DNA of 64,000 nucleotides from Gallionellales bacterium GWA2_60_18 (GTDB lineage: Bacteria > Pseudomonadota > Gammaproteobacteria > Burkholderiales > Gallionellaceae): positions 154,934 to 218,933 of the forward strand of contig MGWS01000033.1 in the NCBI GenBank assembly GCA_001801105.1. Direction: 5' to 3'. The notes under the pieces were generated by a model that did no database searches, was not told where the DNA came from, and saw only the letters and a list, made by a program, of their open reading frames with translations. Both the position numbers and the translations under genes were made by a program. This document shows, piece after piece, positions 1-8,239 of this stretch. Numbering within the stretch: position 1 is the stretch's first letter; every line of letters begins with the position of its first letter.

Positions 1-1677
1 GAAGTCGAACTTCACCAGCCCGATGGCCTCGACATCGTCCTTGTCGAACTGGCTGACCACGCTGGCTTCGGAATCGGCGCAATACAGCGGGCAGAAATCG
101 GTGAGCTGTCCCGGCGCGATCAGCACGCCGCCCGCGTGCATGCCGACGTTGCGTGTCAGGTCTTCGAGCCGCCCGGCCAGTTCCAGCAGCTCCGGCACGC
201 CTTCCTCGCGCTCGGCGATGGCGTTGATCTCCGGCTCCATCTCGCGCGCCTTCTTCAGCGACACCGGCTTCACGCCCTCGACCGGGATCGCCTTGGACAG
301 GCTGTCGCACAGGCCGTAGGGGAAATCCATCACGCGCCCGACGTCGCGGATCACCGCCTTGGATGCCATGGTGCCGAAGGTGGCGATCTGCGACACGCAC
401 TGCGCGCCGTATTTTTTCTTCACGTAGTCGATGACGCGCTCGCGCCCGTCCTGGCAGAAGTCCACGTCGAAGTCGGGCATGGACACGCGCTCGGGATTGA
501 GGAAGCGCTCGAACAGCAGCTCGTAGCGCAACGGATCGAGGTCGGTGATGCCGAGGCTGTACGCCACCAGCGAGCCCGCGCCGGAGCCGCGCCCGGGGCC
601 GACCGGCACGCCGTTCTGCTTCGCCCAGCGGATGAAGTCGGCCACGATCAGGAAGTAGCCGGGGAAGCCCATCTTGATGATGGTCTCGATCTCGAAGTCG
701 AGGCGCGCGGTGTATTCCGCCAGCTTGGCCGCGCGCACCGCCTCATCGGGATAGAGCTGCGCCATGCGCGCATGCAGGCCGCGCACGGATTCGGCATGCA
801 GAAAGTCGTCCAGGCTCTCGCCGTTCGGTGTGGGAAAATCCGGCAGGCGCGGCTTGCCCAGAACGAGCGACAGGTTGCAGCGGCGCGCGATCTCCACGCT
901 GTTGGCCAGCGCCTCCGGCAGGTCGGCGAACAGCTCCGCCATCTCGGCCTGCGTCTTGAAATACTGCTGCGCGGTGAATTGCTTGGCGCGGCGCTTGTCG
1001 TTGAGCACATAGCCCTCGGAGATGCACACGCGCGCCTCGTGCGCCTTGAAGTCGGCGGCGGCGAGGAACTGCACCGGATGGGTGGCCACCACCGGCAGGC
1101 CGAGTTCGGCGGCGAGCCGGATCGCGCCGTTGATGTAGACCTCCTCGTCGGGGAAGCCGGCGCGCTGCACCTCGATGTAATAGCGGTTGTTGAACAGTCC
1201 CGCCCATTCCTGCGCATGCTGGCGCGCCAGCGCCTCGTTGCCGCACAGCAGCGCGCTGCCGACATCACCGAGGTGCGCGCCGGACAGCGCGATCAACCCT
1301 GCCGTACCCTCGTGCAGCCACTCGCGCCTGATCTCGGCGCGGCCGCGGTGCTGGTTCTCCAGAAAAGCGCGCGACAGCAGGCGGCACAACAGCAGATAGC
1401 CCTCGCACGACTGGCACAGCAGCAGCAGGCGGTGCGGGCGGTCGCGGTCGGCCTCGTTGCTGACGAACACGTCGCACCCGGCCACCGGCTTGAGCCCCGC
1501 GCCGCGCGCCGCCTTGTAGAACTTGATCAGCCCGAACACGTTGTTCAGGTCAGTCAGCGCCAGCGCGGGCATCGTGTCGTTCTTCGCGGCAGCGACCGCC
1601 TCGTCCACACGCAGCATGCCATCCGAAATGGAATATTCGCTGTGCAGCCGGAGGTGGACGAAAGAGGGTTGCGACAT
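1..1677 (-). CDS. dnaE: DNA polymerase III alpha subunit, 5' part (runs off the window)
   Basis: The replicative polymerase subunit. Read on the minus strand from the ATG at 1677 the protein starts MSQPSFVHLRLHSEYSISDG, the typical PHP-domain start of DnaE, followed by ALTDLNNVFGLIKFYKAA and, at the window edge, FDKDDVEAIGLVKFDF just before the usual LGLRTL segment. 559 codons are present, about half of a roughly 1150-residue family, so the gene is cut by the window edge and is not broken. The start is fixed by the conserved N-terminus. Everything upstream to 1872 is non-coding. Confidence 0.97.
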   Translation of the reverse strand, partial: MSQPSFVHLRLHSEYSISDGMLRVDEAVAAAKNDTMPALALTDLNNVFGLIKFYKAARGAGLKPVAGCDVFVSNEADRDRPHRLLLLCQSCEGYLLLCRLLSRAFLENQHRGRAEIRREWLHEGTAGLIALSGAHLGDVGSALLCGNEALARQHAQEWAGLFNNRYYIEVQRAGFPDEEVYINGAIRLAAELGLPVVATHPVQFLAAADFKAHEARVCISEGYVLNDKRRAKQFTAQQYFKTQAEMAELFADLPEALANSVEIARRCNLSLVLGKPRLPDFPTPNGESLDDFLHAESVRGLHARMAQLYPDEAVRAAKLAEYTARLDFEIETIIKMGFPGYFLIVADFIRWAKQNGVPVGPGRGSGAGSLVAYSLGITDLDPLRYELLFERFLNPERVSMPDFDVDFCQDGRERVIDYVKKKYGAQCVSQIATFGTMASKAVIRDVGRVMDFPYGLCDSLSKAIPVEGVKPVSLKKAREMEPEINAIAEREEGVPELLELAGRLEDLTRNVGMHAGGVLIAPGQLTDFCPLYCADSEASVVSQFDKDDVEAIGLVKFDF

Positions 1678-1823
1678 GATGAAAGACTCGAAAATCAGGG
1701 ACGGATTTTAGCACCGCTGACACGAATGTTCCCTGCTATCGCGACCCGCTCGCCGATGCCCGTGAACACAGCACTGCGCCGGCAGGTTCACGCACAGCGG
1801 CATGACACAAGGCTTGCCTGACA

Positions 1824-1839
1824 ATTAGAATATGCTAAT
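1824..1839. promoter_or_regulatory. Palindromic operator candidate in front of the rhodanese gene
   Basis: ATTAG-N6-CTAAT is a perfect inverted repeat 34 bp before the start of the rhodanese gene. It overlaps an AT-rich promoter region (possible -35 TTGCCT near 1814 and -10 TATGCT or TAATAT). Palindromes of this kind near rhodanese genes are typical of ArsR-family sulfur sensors (BigR/SqrR/YgaV type). Assignment to that family is inference; no such regulator gene lies in the window. Confidence 0.45.
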
Positions 1840-1872
1840 ATTCGAAAACTATTATTTTTATTCTGAGGATGA

Positions 1873-2211
1873 ATGATGTTTGCCAGCGCCATCAAGGAAA
1901 TCGACGCACCCGAACTCGCCGGCTGGATCAGCGATGCCCGCCAACCGTTGCGCGTGATCGACGTGCGGCAAATGAATGAGATCGCAATGGGTTCGGTGCC
2001 CGGGGCGGAGCCGTTGCCGCTGCACACGCTGCCCGCAAGGCTCCACGAACTGTCGCCATCGGAAAAACTGGTCGTGATCTGCCGCAGCGGCGCCCGCTCG
2101 GCACAGGCCTGCATGTTCCTGCAACAACAGGGTTTCCCCAACGTCTACAACCTGCGCGGCGGCATGATGCACTGGGTACAGAGCGGCTTCCCCGCACAGC
2201 AGCCGGGCTGA
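1873..2211 (+). CDS. Single-domain rhodanese (sulfurtransferase)
   Basis: A 112-residue single rhodanese domain, probably cytoplasmic since no signal peptide is visible. It carries the IDVRQMNE segment of the family and an intact active-site loop VVICRSGARSA, whose Cys would accept the sulfane sulfur; the C-terminal GGMMHWVQSGFP is the usual final helix. Two consecutive ATGs (1873 and 1876) follow a GAGGA-like ribosome site. The gene stands alone behind its own AT-rich promoter and palindrome, suggesting separate, perhaps sulfide- or persulfide-responsive control (inference). Confidence 0.9.
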   Translation: MMFASAIKEIDAPELAGWISDARQPLRVIDVRQMNEIAMGSVPGAEPLPLHTLPARLHELSPSEKLVVICRSGARSAQACMFLQQQGFPNVYNLRGGMMHWVQSGFPAQQPG

Positions 2212-2251
2212 CTTTTGCGGAAACGCCCGGGACGCCCGCGCGGGGCTGCAC

Positions 2252-2273
2252 GATTCTGCGGCTCCGCAGAATC
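2252..2273 (+). terminator. Hairpin between rhodanese and MFS genes
   Basis: Ten-base perfect arms (GATTCTGCGG / CCGCAGAATC) separated by two bases, 40 bp after the rhodanese stop. There is no T-run, so it may be an mRNA 3' stabiliser or a palindromic repeat rather than an intrinsic terminator. Confidence 0.35.
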
Positions 2274-2340
2274 TCCCGGATGACGGCAGAACGCCCCGCA
2301 AGGCGGCCGTTGCCGCACTGAGCTCTGTTAGAATTTCCTG

Positions 2341-3582
2341 ATGCATCCTCCCCTCACCCCGCAACGCGAACGCTATCTGCTGCTCACGCTCGCGGGCATC
2401 CAGTTCAGCCATGTGCTGGACTTCATGATCATGATGCCGCTCGGCCCGATCCTGATCGCCGAACTCGGCATCAGCACACACGAGTTCGGCCTGCTGGTGG
2501 CCTCCTACAGTTTCAGCGCGGCGATCTCGGGCCTGCTGGCGGCGACCTTCATCGACCGCTTCGAGCGCAAGGGCATGCTGCTGACCATGTTTGCGCTGTT
2601 CGGGCTGGCGACGCTGGCCTGCGGCCTTGCACCCGGCTACGCTTCCCTGCTGATCGCGCGCGGGCTGGCCGGGACGTTCGGCGGCATCATGGGCGCGCTG
2701 GTGCAGACCATGATCGGCGACGTGATCCCGTTCGCGCGCCGCGCCAAGGCGGGCGGCTTGGTGTCGGTGGCGTTCTCGGTTTCCACCGTCGCGGGTGTGC
2801 CGCTGTCGCTGTGGCTGGCGAATCATTTCCAGTGGCGCGCGCCGTTCATCCTGATCGCCGTGCTGGTGGTGCTGTTCATCGTCGTCGGCCTGCGCGTGCT
2901 GCCCGAGCTACGCCACCACATCGGCACGCAGCGCCAGGCGCACCCGTTCGTGCCGATGCTCGCCGTGCTGCGCGAGGCCAACCATCTGCGCGCGCTGCTG
3001 TTCTCGGCGCTGGTGATCTTCTCCGGCTTCACCGTGATCCCCTACATCACGGTGTATGCGGTGCACAACGTCGGCATCGCGCAGAGCGACATCCCGCTGA
3101 TCTATCTCGCGGGCGGAATGGCGACGCTCATCACCGCGCGGCTGATCGGGCATTACGCCGACCTGCACGGCAAGGTGGAGGTATACCGCCTCGTCGCCTT
3201 CATCGCACTGCTGCCGCTGCTGCTGGTGACGCATATCGGCGCGGTGCCGCTGTGGCTCTGGCTGATCTGCACCACGGTGTTCTTCGTGTTCGTGTCGGGG
3301 CGGTTCATTCCGGCGATGGCGATCATCACCTCGGCGGCGCAGCCGCACCTGCGCGGCACCTTCATGTCGCTCAACGCCACCGTGCAGTCGCTGGCGATGG
3401 GATTGGCTACGACGCTGGCCGGCTTCATCATCGGGCAGGAGGCGGACGGGCGCATCACCGGCTACCCCGTGGCAGGCTATGTCGCGGTGGCCGCAGGCAT
3501 CTTGGCGATGTGGCTGGTTGCGCGCATCATGATGCATGAACAGCTTCCCGCTGCCGCGACCGGAGCAGAACAAGTGCCATGA
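2341..3582 (+). CDS. MFS transporter, drug/sugar efflux (DHA1-like)
   Basis: A 413-residue inner-membrane protein with about 12 hydrophobic segments, the size of the major facilitator superfamily. Residues about 75-80 (DRFERKG) give the loop 2-3 signature and LIARGLAGTFGGIMGALVQ is a typical TM4 region. The nearest groups are arabinose-efflux/DHA1 permeases; the substrate cannot be predicted. Its last four bases overlap the start of the CHASE2 gene (ATGA), so the two are probably translationally coupled. Confidence 0.85.
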   Translation: MHPPLTPQRERYLLLTLAGIQFSHVLDFMIMMPLGPILIAELGISTHEFGLLVASYSFSAAISGLLAATFIDRFERKGMLLTMFALFGLATLACGLAPGYASLLIARGLAGTFGGIMGALVQTMIGDVIPFARRAKAGGLVSVAFSVSTVAGVPLSLWLANHFQWRAPFILIAVLVVLFIVVGLRVLPELRHHIGTQRQAHPFVPMLAVLREANHLRALLFSALVIFSGFTVIPYITVYAVHNVGIAQSDIPLIYLAGGMATLITARLIGHYADLHGKVEVYRLVAFIALLPLLLVTHIGAVPLWLWLICTTVFFVFVSGRFIPAMAIITSAAQPHLRGTFMSLNATVQSLAMGLATTLAGFIIGQEADGRITGYPVAGYVAVAAGILAMWLVARIMMHEQLPAAATGAEQVP

Positions 3583-5282
3583 ACCCGAAACTTTTCGCCA
3601 ACCGCCTGCTCAGGGCGCGCGCCCGTTTCGCCGGTCATCTTGCACGCCTGCTGAAGTACAACTTCTACCTCTATCTCGCCGGGCTGTTCAGCGTGTTCGC
3701 GCTGCTCGATGCGACGATGCTGCACGCGACCTCCGAGTTGCGCCAGACGGCGTTCGACGCGATGGTGCGCTACCGCATCGTGGTACCCAGGCCCGATCCC
3801 GACATCGTGATCGTGGACATCGACGAGGCCAGCCTCGCGGCGCTGGCGCAGGACTATGGGCGCTGGCCGTGGCCGCGCCAGGTGCTGGGCGAATTCGTCG
3901 AACAACTGGAAAAGCAGCAGCCCAAGGCGGTGGTGTTCGACATCCTGTTCAGCGACGCGGACGTGTACAACCCGGACAGCGACGCCTATTTCGACGCGGC
4001 CATCGCGGCGACCGGCAACACCTACTTCCCGATGCTGCGGCTCGATCCCTCCAGCGACAAATTGAGCCAGGTCAAGCCTGCGATGATCCCCGGTGCCACG
4101 CCGCTGCCGGGCGCGCAACCGGATGCGACCGTCGCGGTGGTACTGCCGCATTTCCAGTCCGCACTCGAGGGCGGCCGTCTCGGCCTGCACAACATCTATC
4201 CCGATGCCGACGGCGTGGCGCGGCGCTACAGCGTCTATCGCGACGACTACGGCTGGGCGCTGCCTTCGCTGCCGGCGCGCCTCGCGCGCGAGCTGGGCTG
4301 GCAGCAGCCGGACGCGCAGCAGGTGCTGCTCAACTGGCGCGGCAAGCCGTTCACCTACCGCCACGTCAGCTTCAGCGACGTGTTCCTCGACATGGGCAAC
4401 AAGGACAGGAAACGCCCGCAGGACGAATTCAAGGACAAGATCGTCATCATCGGCTCGACCGCGCCCAGCCTGTTCGACATCAAGGCGACGCCGATGGACC
4501 GGCTGTTCCCCGGCGTGGAGATACTCGCCACCGCGATCGACAACTTCAAGCACGGCGACGCGCTGCGCTTCCCCGAGGGACGGGTGTGGTATCTGCTGAT
4601 CACGCTGGCGATCGTGTGGCTGACCGCATGGGGTTTCTACCGCGACGCCGGGCGCGACAAGATCGACCGCCTGTTCGGCCTGTCGCAGATCATCCTGATC
4701 GGCATCACCTACGCCAGCATCAACCTCACCAATATCTACATCAACCTCACCGGCCCGGTGACGGTGGGGCTGGCGTTCTTCACGCTGGCGCGGCTGTATG
4801 CGATGGCGACCGGCAAGGCGCTGGAGCAGAACATGGTGCGCGCAGCCAGTGCGCGCAGCGGCGAATTGCAGGCCACGCTGTTGCTGATCCGTCTCGACAG
4901 CGAACGTAACCTGATCCGTCCCGCCACACTGAACAAGATACGCCACGCACTGGAGAAGACCGGACTCGCCGGCAAGAGCGTCGAGGCATTGAGCGGCGAC
5001 CAGAAGGGGCTGTGGAACCTGTTCGAGAACACGCTGGCGGTGTCGTGGGTCGCGGCGGCGGACGACGCCGATGCGCAGGACGCGATCCGGCGCGACACCG
5101 AGGCGCTGCTGGCTGCGCTGCCGGGCGTATTGCAACGCTATCTCGCCCAGCCGGATAATGCCGCCAGCCATTTCATCCATGGCGGCCACATTGCCGGTGG
5201 CGACGCGGCGCGCGCAGGCTGGCGCACGATGTTCGCCGAGGCGCTGCTGGAGTGGGACAGACAAGAGAATAAACACATGTAG
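3579..5282 (+). CDS. CHASE2-domain membrane sensor protein
   Basis: A 567-residue protein with an N-terminal membrane helix (about residues 26-46), a long extracytoplasmic CHASE2 domain (about 50-330; note DPDIVIVDIDEASL, GRWPWPR, AVVFDILFSD and IVIIGSTAPSLFD, all characteristic) and three hydrophobic stretches at about 340-410. CHASE2 usually precedes a cyclase, kinase or GGDEF output. Here the last 150 residues (about 415-567) match no output domain I recognise, so it may act through a partner. It is coupled to the MFS gene by a 4-bp overlap. The stop codon TAG lies in the first bases of a palindromic repeat. Confidence 0.82.
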   Translation: MNPKLFANRLLRARARFAGHLARLLKYNFYLYLAGLFSVFALLDATMLHATSELRQTAFDAMVRYRIVVPRPDPDIVIVDIDEASLAALAQDYGRWPWPRQVLGEFVEQLEKQQPKAVVFDILFSDADVYNPDSDAYFDAAIAATGNTYFPMLRLDPSSDKLSQVKPAMIPGATPLPGAQPDATVAVVLPHFQSALEGGRLGLHNIYPDADGVARRYSVYRDDYGWALPSLPARLARELGWQQPDAQQVLLNWRGKPFTYRHVSFSDVFLDMGNKDRKRPQDEFKDKIVIIGSTAPSLFDIKATPMDRLFPGVEILATAIDNFKHGDALRFPEGRVWYLLITLAIVWLTAWGFYRDAGRDKIDRLFGLSQIILIGITYASINLTNIYINLTGPVTVGLAFFTLARLYAMATGKALEQNMVRAASARSGELQATLLLIRLDSERNLIRPATLNKIRHALEKTGLAGKSVEALSGDQKGLWNLFENTLAVSWVAAADDADAQDAIRRDTEALLAALPGVLQRYLAQPDNAASHFIHGGHIAGGDAARAGWRTMFAEALLEWDRQENKHM

Positions 5283-5362
5283 GATGGGTGGAGCAACGCG
5301 ATACCCATCGTTTCGATACGTGAACAAATTGATGGGTATCGCTGCGCTCAACCCATCCTACG
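5279..5362. repeat. Palindromic repeat, GTAGGATGGGT family, copy 1
   Basis: An imperfect inverted repeat: arms begin GTAGGATGGGTGGAGC and GTAGGATGGGTTGAGC when each is read inward. A second copy of the same family lies at 63644-63731. The TAG of the left arm is the stop codon of the CHASE2 gene. Confidence 0.85.
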
Positions 5363-5414
5363 AATGCCTCGAATAACAATGAATTTTCCGAACAACGTGA
5401 AAGGAACACCAGCC

Positions 5415-5912
5415 ATGAAAACGACACGATGGAGCCTTACGCTAGGCGCATTGCTGCTGAGCGGCGCACTGCATGCCGCCGAAGTCGGCACGGCGCTCAA
5501 GGGCGACGACATCAAGGCCGAACCGTTCCGCGACGCGAAGACGGTGGCGAAGCTGGCGAGCGGCGACAAGGTGGACATCCTCAAGAAGGACGGCGGCTGG
5601 TATCAGGTGAAGAGCGCCAAGGGCAAGGGCTGGGTGCGCATGCTGAGCATCCGCAAGGGCGAGGCGCGCAAAGGCGGCAGCGATGCCTCCGGTGTGCTCG
5701 CGCTGGCCTCGGGCCGCGCCGGCACCGGCAAGGTGGTGGCAACCACCGGCATCCGCGGCCTGAACGAGGAGGAGCTGAAAGCAGCCAAATTCGACGCGAA
5801 TGAACTGAAGCGCGCCGAATCCTATGCCAGCAGCAAATCCGAGGCCGCGAAGTTCGCCGCATCCGGCAAGCTGGCCGCGCGCCGGTTCGACTACCTGCCT
5901 GCGCCGCAATGA
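5415..5912 (+). CDS. Exported SH3-like (bacterial SH3b) domain protein
   Basis: A 165-residue protein with a clear signal peptide (MKTTRWSLTLGALLLSGALHA, cut before AEVG) and a bacterial SH3 domain at about 25-85, including FRDAKTVAKLASGDKVDIL, GGWYQVKSAKGKGWVRM. The C-terminal half is charged and alanine-rich without a recognised fold. The start at 5415 is chosen because AAGGAA precedes it and the signal peptide begins there; the frame is open slightly further upstream. It sits 11 bases before the M48 protease gene, so the two probably form a unit acting in the cell envelope. Confidence 0.82.
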   Translation: MKTTRWSLTLGALLLSGALHAAEVGTALKGDDIKAEPFRDAKTVAKLASGDKVDILKKDGGWYQVKSAKGKGWVRMLSIRKGEARKGGSDASGVLALASGRAGTGKVVATTGIRGLNEEELKAAKFDANELKRAESYASSKSEAAKFAASGKLAARRFDYLPAPQ

Positions 5913-5923
5913 GGAGATTTGTG

Positions 5924-6928
5924 ATGAATAACGGAATAGACCTGCTGACGATTTTCAAGACGCTGGCGTTCCCCCCTTTGCAAAAGGGGGGCAGGGGGGA
6001 TTCGAATGCGGCACAAAAAAACCAATCCCCCTCGATCCCCCTGTTACCAAGGGGGAGGCCAACCGCCGCCCATGGAACGGCTGAACTTACCGAACCGATA
6101 TCCGGAGTAAAGAAGGCATTCTGGATACTCGCGCTGACACTGCTCTGCGGCAGCGCATGGGCGGCGAACCCGTTCGAGCAGCAACTGCTAAACACGATCA
6201 AGCAAAGCGTGCAGGAAAAGGTGACCGGCAAGTCCGCCACATCGGTCGAAGAAGAGACCGCGATCGGTCGGCAGATCGCCGGCAACCTGCTCGGCGCATC
6301 GCCGCTGGTCAAGAATGCCAAGCTGCAAAAATACGTCAACAACGTCGGCCGCTGGGTCGCCGACCAGAGCGAGCGCCCCGAACTCGCCTGGCACTTCGGC
6401 GTGATCGAATCGAACGACGTCAACGCCTTCGCCGCGCCCGGCGGCTACATCTTCGTCACCAAGGGCCTTTACAAGTTATTGCAGAGTGAAGCCGAACTGG
6501 TCGGTGTACTGGCGCACGAGATCGGCCACGTCATCCGCCAGCACCACCTGAAGATATTGCAGCAGGGCAAGCTGATCGACCTCGGCGGCCAGCTGGTCGC
6601 GAAGAACGTCGGAGGCAGCGACAAGGTGCAAGGACTGATCGGCAGCGGCGCCGAGATCGTGTCGCGCTCGCTCGACAAGGGTGCAGAGTTCGAAGCCGAC
6701 CGCATCGCCGTCGTGCTCGCCACCCGCGCCGGCTACGACGCCTTCGGTCTGCCCGCCGTGCTGCAACAGATCGGCCATTTCGCCAAGGACGACGGCGACG
6801 TCGCGCTACTGTTCAAGACCCACCCGCACCCCGACGACCGCCTGGGCCAACTGGGCAACGCGATGGATGACCGCTTTGACAGTGTGAAGGGAAAGACGCT
6901 GGAGAAGAGGCTGTATCGGGTCAAGTAA
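5924..6928 (+). CDS. M48-family metalloprotease with repeat-encoded N-terminal extension
   Basis: An envelope zinc protease related to LoiP/BepA. HEIGH (residues about 198-202) supplies the two His ligands and catalytic Glu, and FEADRIAVVLA gives the third ligand. The ATG at 5924 has a GAGGAG site. However, the export signal (KKAFWILALTLLCGSAWA) only begins about residue 63, and residues about 16-46 are encoded by a palindromic repeat (5970-6059). No good start codon lies between the repeat and the signal peptide, so either the extended protein is made or a weak non-ATG start is used. The protease domain itself looks intact. Confidence 0.85.
   Translation: MNNGIDLLTIFKTLAFPPLQKGGRGDSNAAQKNQSPSIPLLPRGRPTAAHGTAELTEPISGVKKAFWILALTLLCGSAWAANPFEQQLLNTIKQSVQEKVTGKSATSVEEETAIGRQIAGNLLGASPLVKNAKLQKYVNNVGRWVADQSERPELAWHFGVIESNDVNAFAAPGGYIFVTKGLYKLLQSEAELVGVLAHEIGHVIRQHHLKILQQGKLIDLGGQLVAKNVGGSDKVQGLIGSGAEIVSRSLDKGAEFEADRIAVVLATRAGYDAFGLPAVLQQIGHFAKDDGDVALLFKTHPHPDDRLGQLGNAMDDRFDSVKGKTLEKRLYRVK
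5970..6059. repeat. Palindromic repeat inside the M48 protease coding region
   Basis: Two arms, each made of a C-run/G-run pair (CCCCCCTTTGCAAAAGGGGG and, reversed, CCCCCTTGGTAACAGGGGGA), separated by a short spacer. It is read in frame as a Pro/Gly/Arg-rich stretch (FPPLQKGGRG ... SIPLLPRGR). Confidence 0.8.
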
Positions 6929-6951
6929 CGACGAAGCGACACCGTAAAGGA

Positions 6952-7025
6952 TGGAGCGGGTGAACGGGATCGAACCGTCGTATGCAGCTTGGGAAGCTGC
7001 CGTTCTACCATTGAACTACACCCGC
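6952..7025 (-). tRNA. tRNA-Gly (anticodon CCC)
   Basis: The minus strand folds as a cloverleaf: acceptor GCGGGTG/CACCCGC, D arm with AGTTCAATGGTAGAAC, anticodon stem GCAGC/GCTGC enclosing TTCCCAA (anticodon CCC, reads GGG), T arm GGTTCGATCC. The discriminator is T and CCA is encoded (complement of 6952-6954). The sequence is close to enterobacterial tRNA-Gly(CCC). Confidence 0.96.
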
Positions 7026-7067
7026 TTGGTGTAGAATGCGGCGCGCATTTTAGCACGGACGGGCACA

Positions 7068-7271
7068 ATGATAACGGTCAGCATCAACGGCGAATCGCGC
7101 CAGTTCCCACAGGTCATCAGCGTCGCCGCACTCATCGCGGAAATGGGTTTGAGCGGCAAGCGCATCGCGCTGGAACGCAACGGCGAGATCGTGCCGCGCA
7201 GCCAGTTTGCCGAGCGGCAACTGGCGGACGGCGACAAACTGGAGATCGTCGTCGCGGTGGGCGGGGGCTGA
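7068..7271 (+). CDS. thiS: Sulfur carrier protein ThiS
   Basis: A 67-residue ubiquitin-like protein that carries the thiocarboxylate sulfur for the thiazole half of thiamine. It has the beta-grasp opening [13 protein letters not shown], the central [18 protein letters not shown] segment and a C-terminal glycine tail (VAVGGG) that is adenylated and thiocarboxylated. ThiG follows 71 bp later, its partner in the same reaction; a palindromic repeat sits in the gap. Confidence 0.95.
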   Translation: MITVSINGESRQFPQVISVAALIAEMGLSGKRIALERNGEIVPRSQFAERQLADGDKLEIVVAVGGG

Positions 7272-7272
7272 C

Positions 7273-7310
7273 CCCCTCTCCCTCAGTCCCTCTCCCCGTT
7301 GGGGCGAGGG
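7273..7310. repeat. CCCTCTCCC palindromic repeat between thiS and thiG
   Basis: CCCTCTCCCTCAGTCCCTC followed by TCCCCGTTGGGGCGAGGG: a short hairpin-forming element of the same sequence type as the two copies inside hemW. Confidence 0.7.
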
Positions 7311-7342
7311 AAGCAAGGCTTCAATTGAACAGGAACACATCA

Positions 7343-8137
7343 ATGAACGACGAACTCATCATCGCAGGCAAAAGCTATTCATCCCGGCTGCTGGTCGGCA
7401 CCGGCAAGTACAAGGATTTCGCCGAGACGCGCGCGGCACTGGATGCGAGCGGCGCGGAGATCGTGACGGTGGCGATTCGCCGTACCAACCTCGGCCAGAA
7501 TGCCAACGAGCCGAACCTGCTCGACGCGGTGCCGATGTCGAAATTCACCTATCTGCCCAACACCGCGGGCTGCTACACCGCTGACGATGCGGTGCGCACG
7601 CTGCGACTGGCGCGCGAGCTGCTGGACGGACATACGCTGGTGAAACTGGAAGTGCTGGGCGATCCGCAGTCGCTGTATCCCAACGTGATCGAGACTATCG
7701 CCGCCGCGAAGACGCTGGTGGCGGAAGGCTTTCAGGTGATGGTGTACACCTCGGACGACCCCATCGTCGCCAAACAACTGGAAGACATCGGCTGCGTCGC
7801 GATCATGCCGCTGGCTTCGCTGATCGGCTCCGGTATGGGTATCCTCAACCCGTGGAATCTGCAACTCATCATGGAGCGCGTGCAAGTGCCGGTGATCGTG
7901 GATGCGGGCGTGGGTACGGCTTCGGACGCGGCCATCGCGATGGAGCTGGGCTGCGACGGCGTACTGATGAACACCGCCATCGCCGCTGCGAAGGACCCGG
8001 TGCTGATGGCCTCGGCGATGAAGAAAGGCGTGGAGGCCGGGCGCGAGGCGTATCTGGCCGGACGCATGCCGAAGAAGCTGTACAGCGCCAGCCCGAGCTC
8101 GCCGACGGCGGGAATCATCGGCTCGGTGCGTTCTTGA
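7343..8137 (+). CDS. thiG: Thiazole synthase ThiG
   Basis: A 264-residue TIM-barrel enzyme that builds the thiazole phosphate from deoxyxylulose phosphate, dehydroglycine and ThiS thiocarboxylate. The family landmarks are present: [10 protein letters not shown] near the start, the Schiff-base lysine region [42 protein letters not shown] and the C-terminal [12 protein letters not shown]. The start is the ATG at 7343, with AGGAAC just upstream; the frame stays open further 5' but that sequence crosses thiS. The length is normal for the family. Confidence 0.96.
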   Translation: MNDELIIAGKSYSSRLLVGTGKYKDFAETRAALDASGAEIVTVAIRRTNLGQNANEPNLLDAVPMSKFTYLPNTAGCYTADDAVRTLRLARELLDGHTLVKLEVLGDPQSLYPNVIETIAAAKTLVAEGFQVMVYTSDDPIVAKQLEDIGCVAIMPLASLIGSGMGILNPWNLQLIMERVQVPVIVDAGVGTASDAAIAMELGCDGVLMNTAIAAAKDPVLMASAMKKGVEAGREAYLAGRMPKKLYSASPSSPTAGIIGSVRS

Positions 8138-8144
8138 CCTGCAC

Positions 8145-8224
8145 GTAGGGTGGGCACGTTTTTTGTGCCCACGCGGAAATAACCTTCGCTAACCGCGTGG
8201 GCACAAAAAACGTGCCCACCCTAC
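8145..8224. repeat. Long perfect inverted repeat (32-bp arms) between thiG and trmB
   Basis: Arms 8145-8176 and 8193-8224 are perfect inverted copies of each other over 32 bases, starting GTAGGGTGGGCACG, with a 16-base loop. Each arm also contains a smaller inverted repeat (GTGGGCAC...GTGCCCAC). It would form a very stable hairpin and could end thiG transcription. Like the other families in this window it begins with GTAGG. Confidence 0.9.
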
Positions 8225-8239
8225 AGAAACCGGATCATC

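Noticed and set aside
136..1821. A 561-residue plus-strand frame at the window start
   Set aside because: It is antisense to dnaE, whose PHP-domain sequence is unmistakable.
7026..7067. TPP riboswitch upstream of thiS-thiG
   Set aside because: The 42-bp space after the tRNA is too short and no thi-box sequence is visible.
7068..8137. thiS-thiG fusion
   Set aside because: The thiG frame is open across the thiS region, but thiS is in a different frame with its own stop, and thiG has its own ribosome site at 7343.
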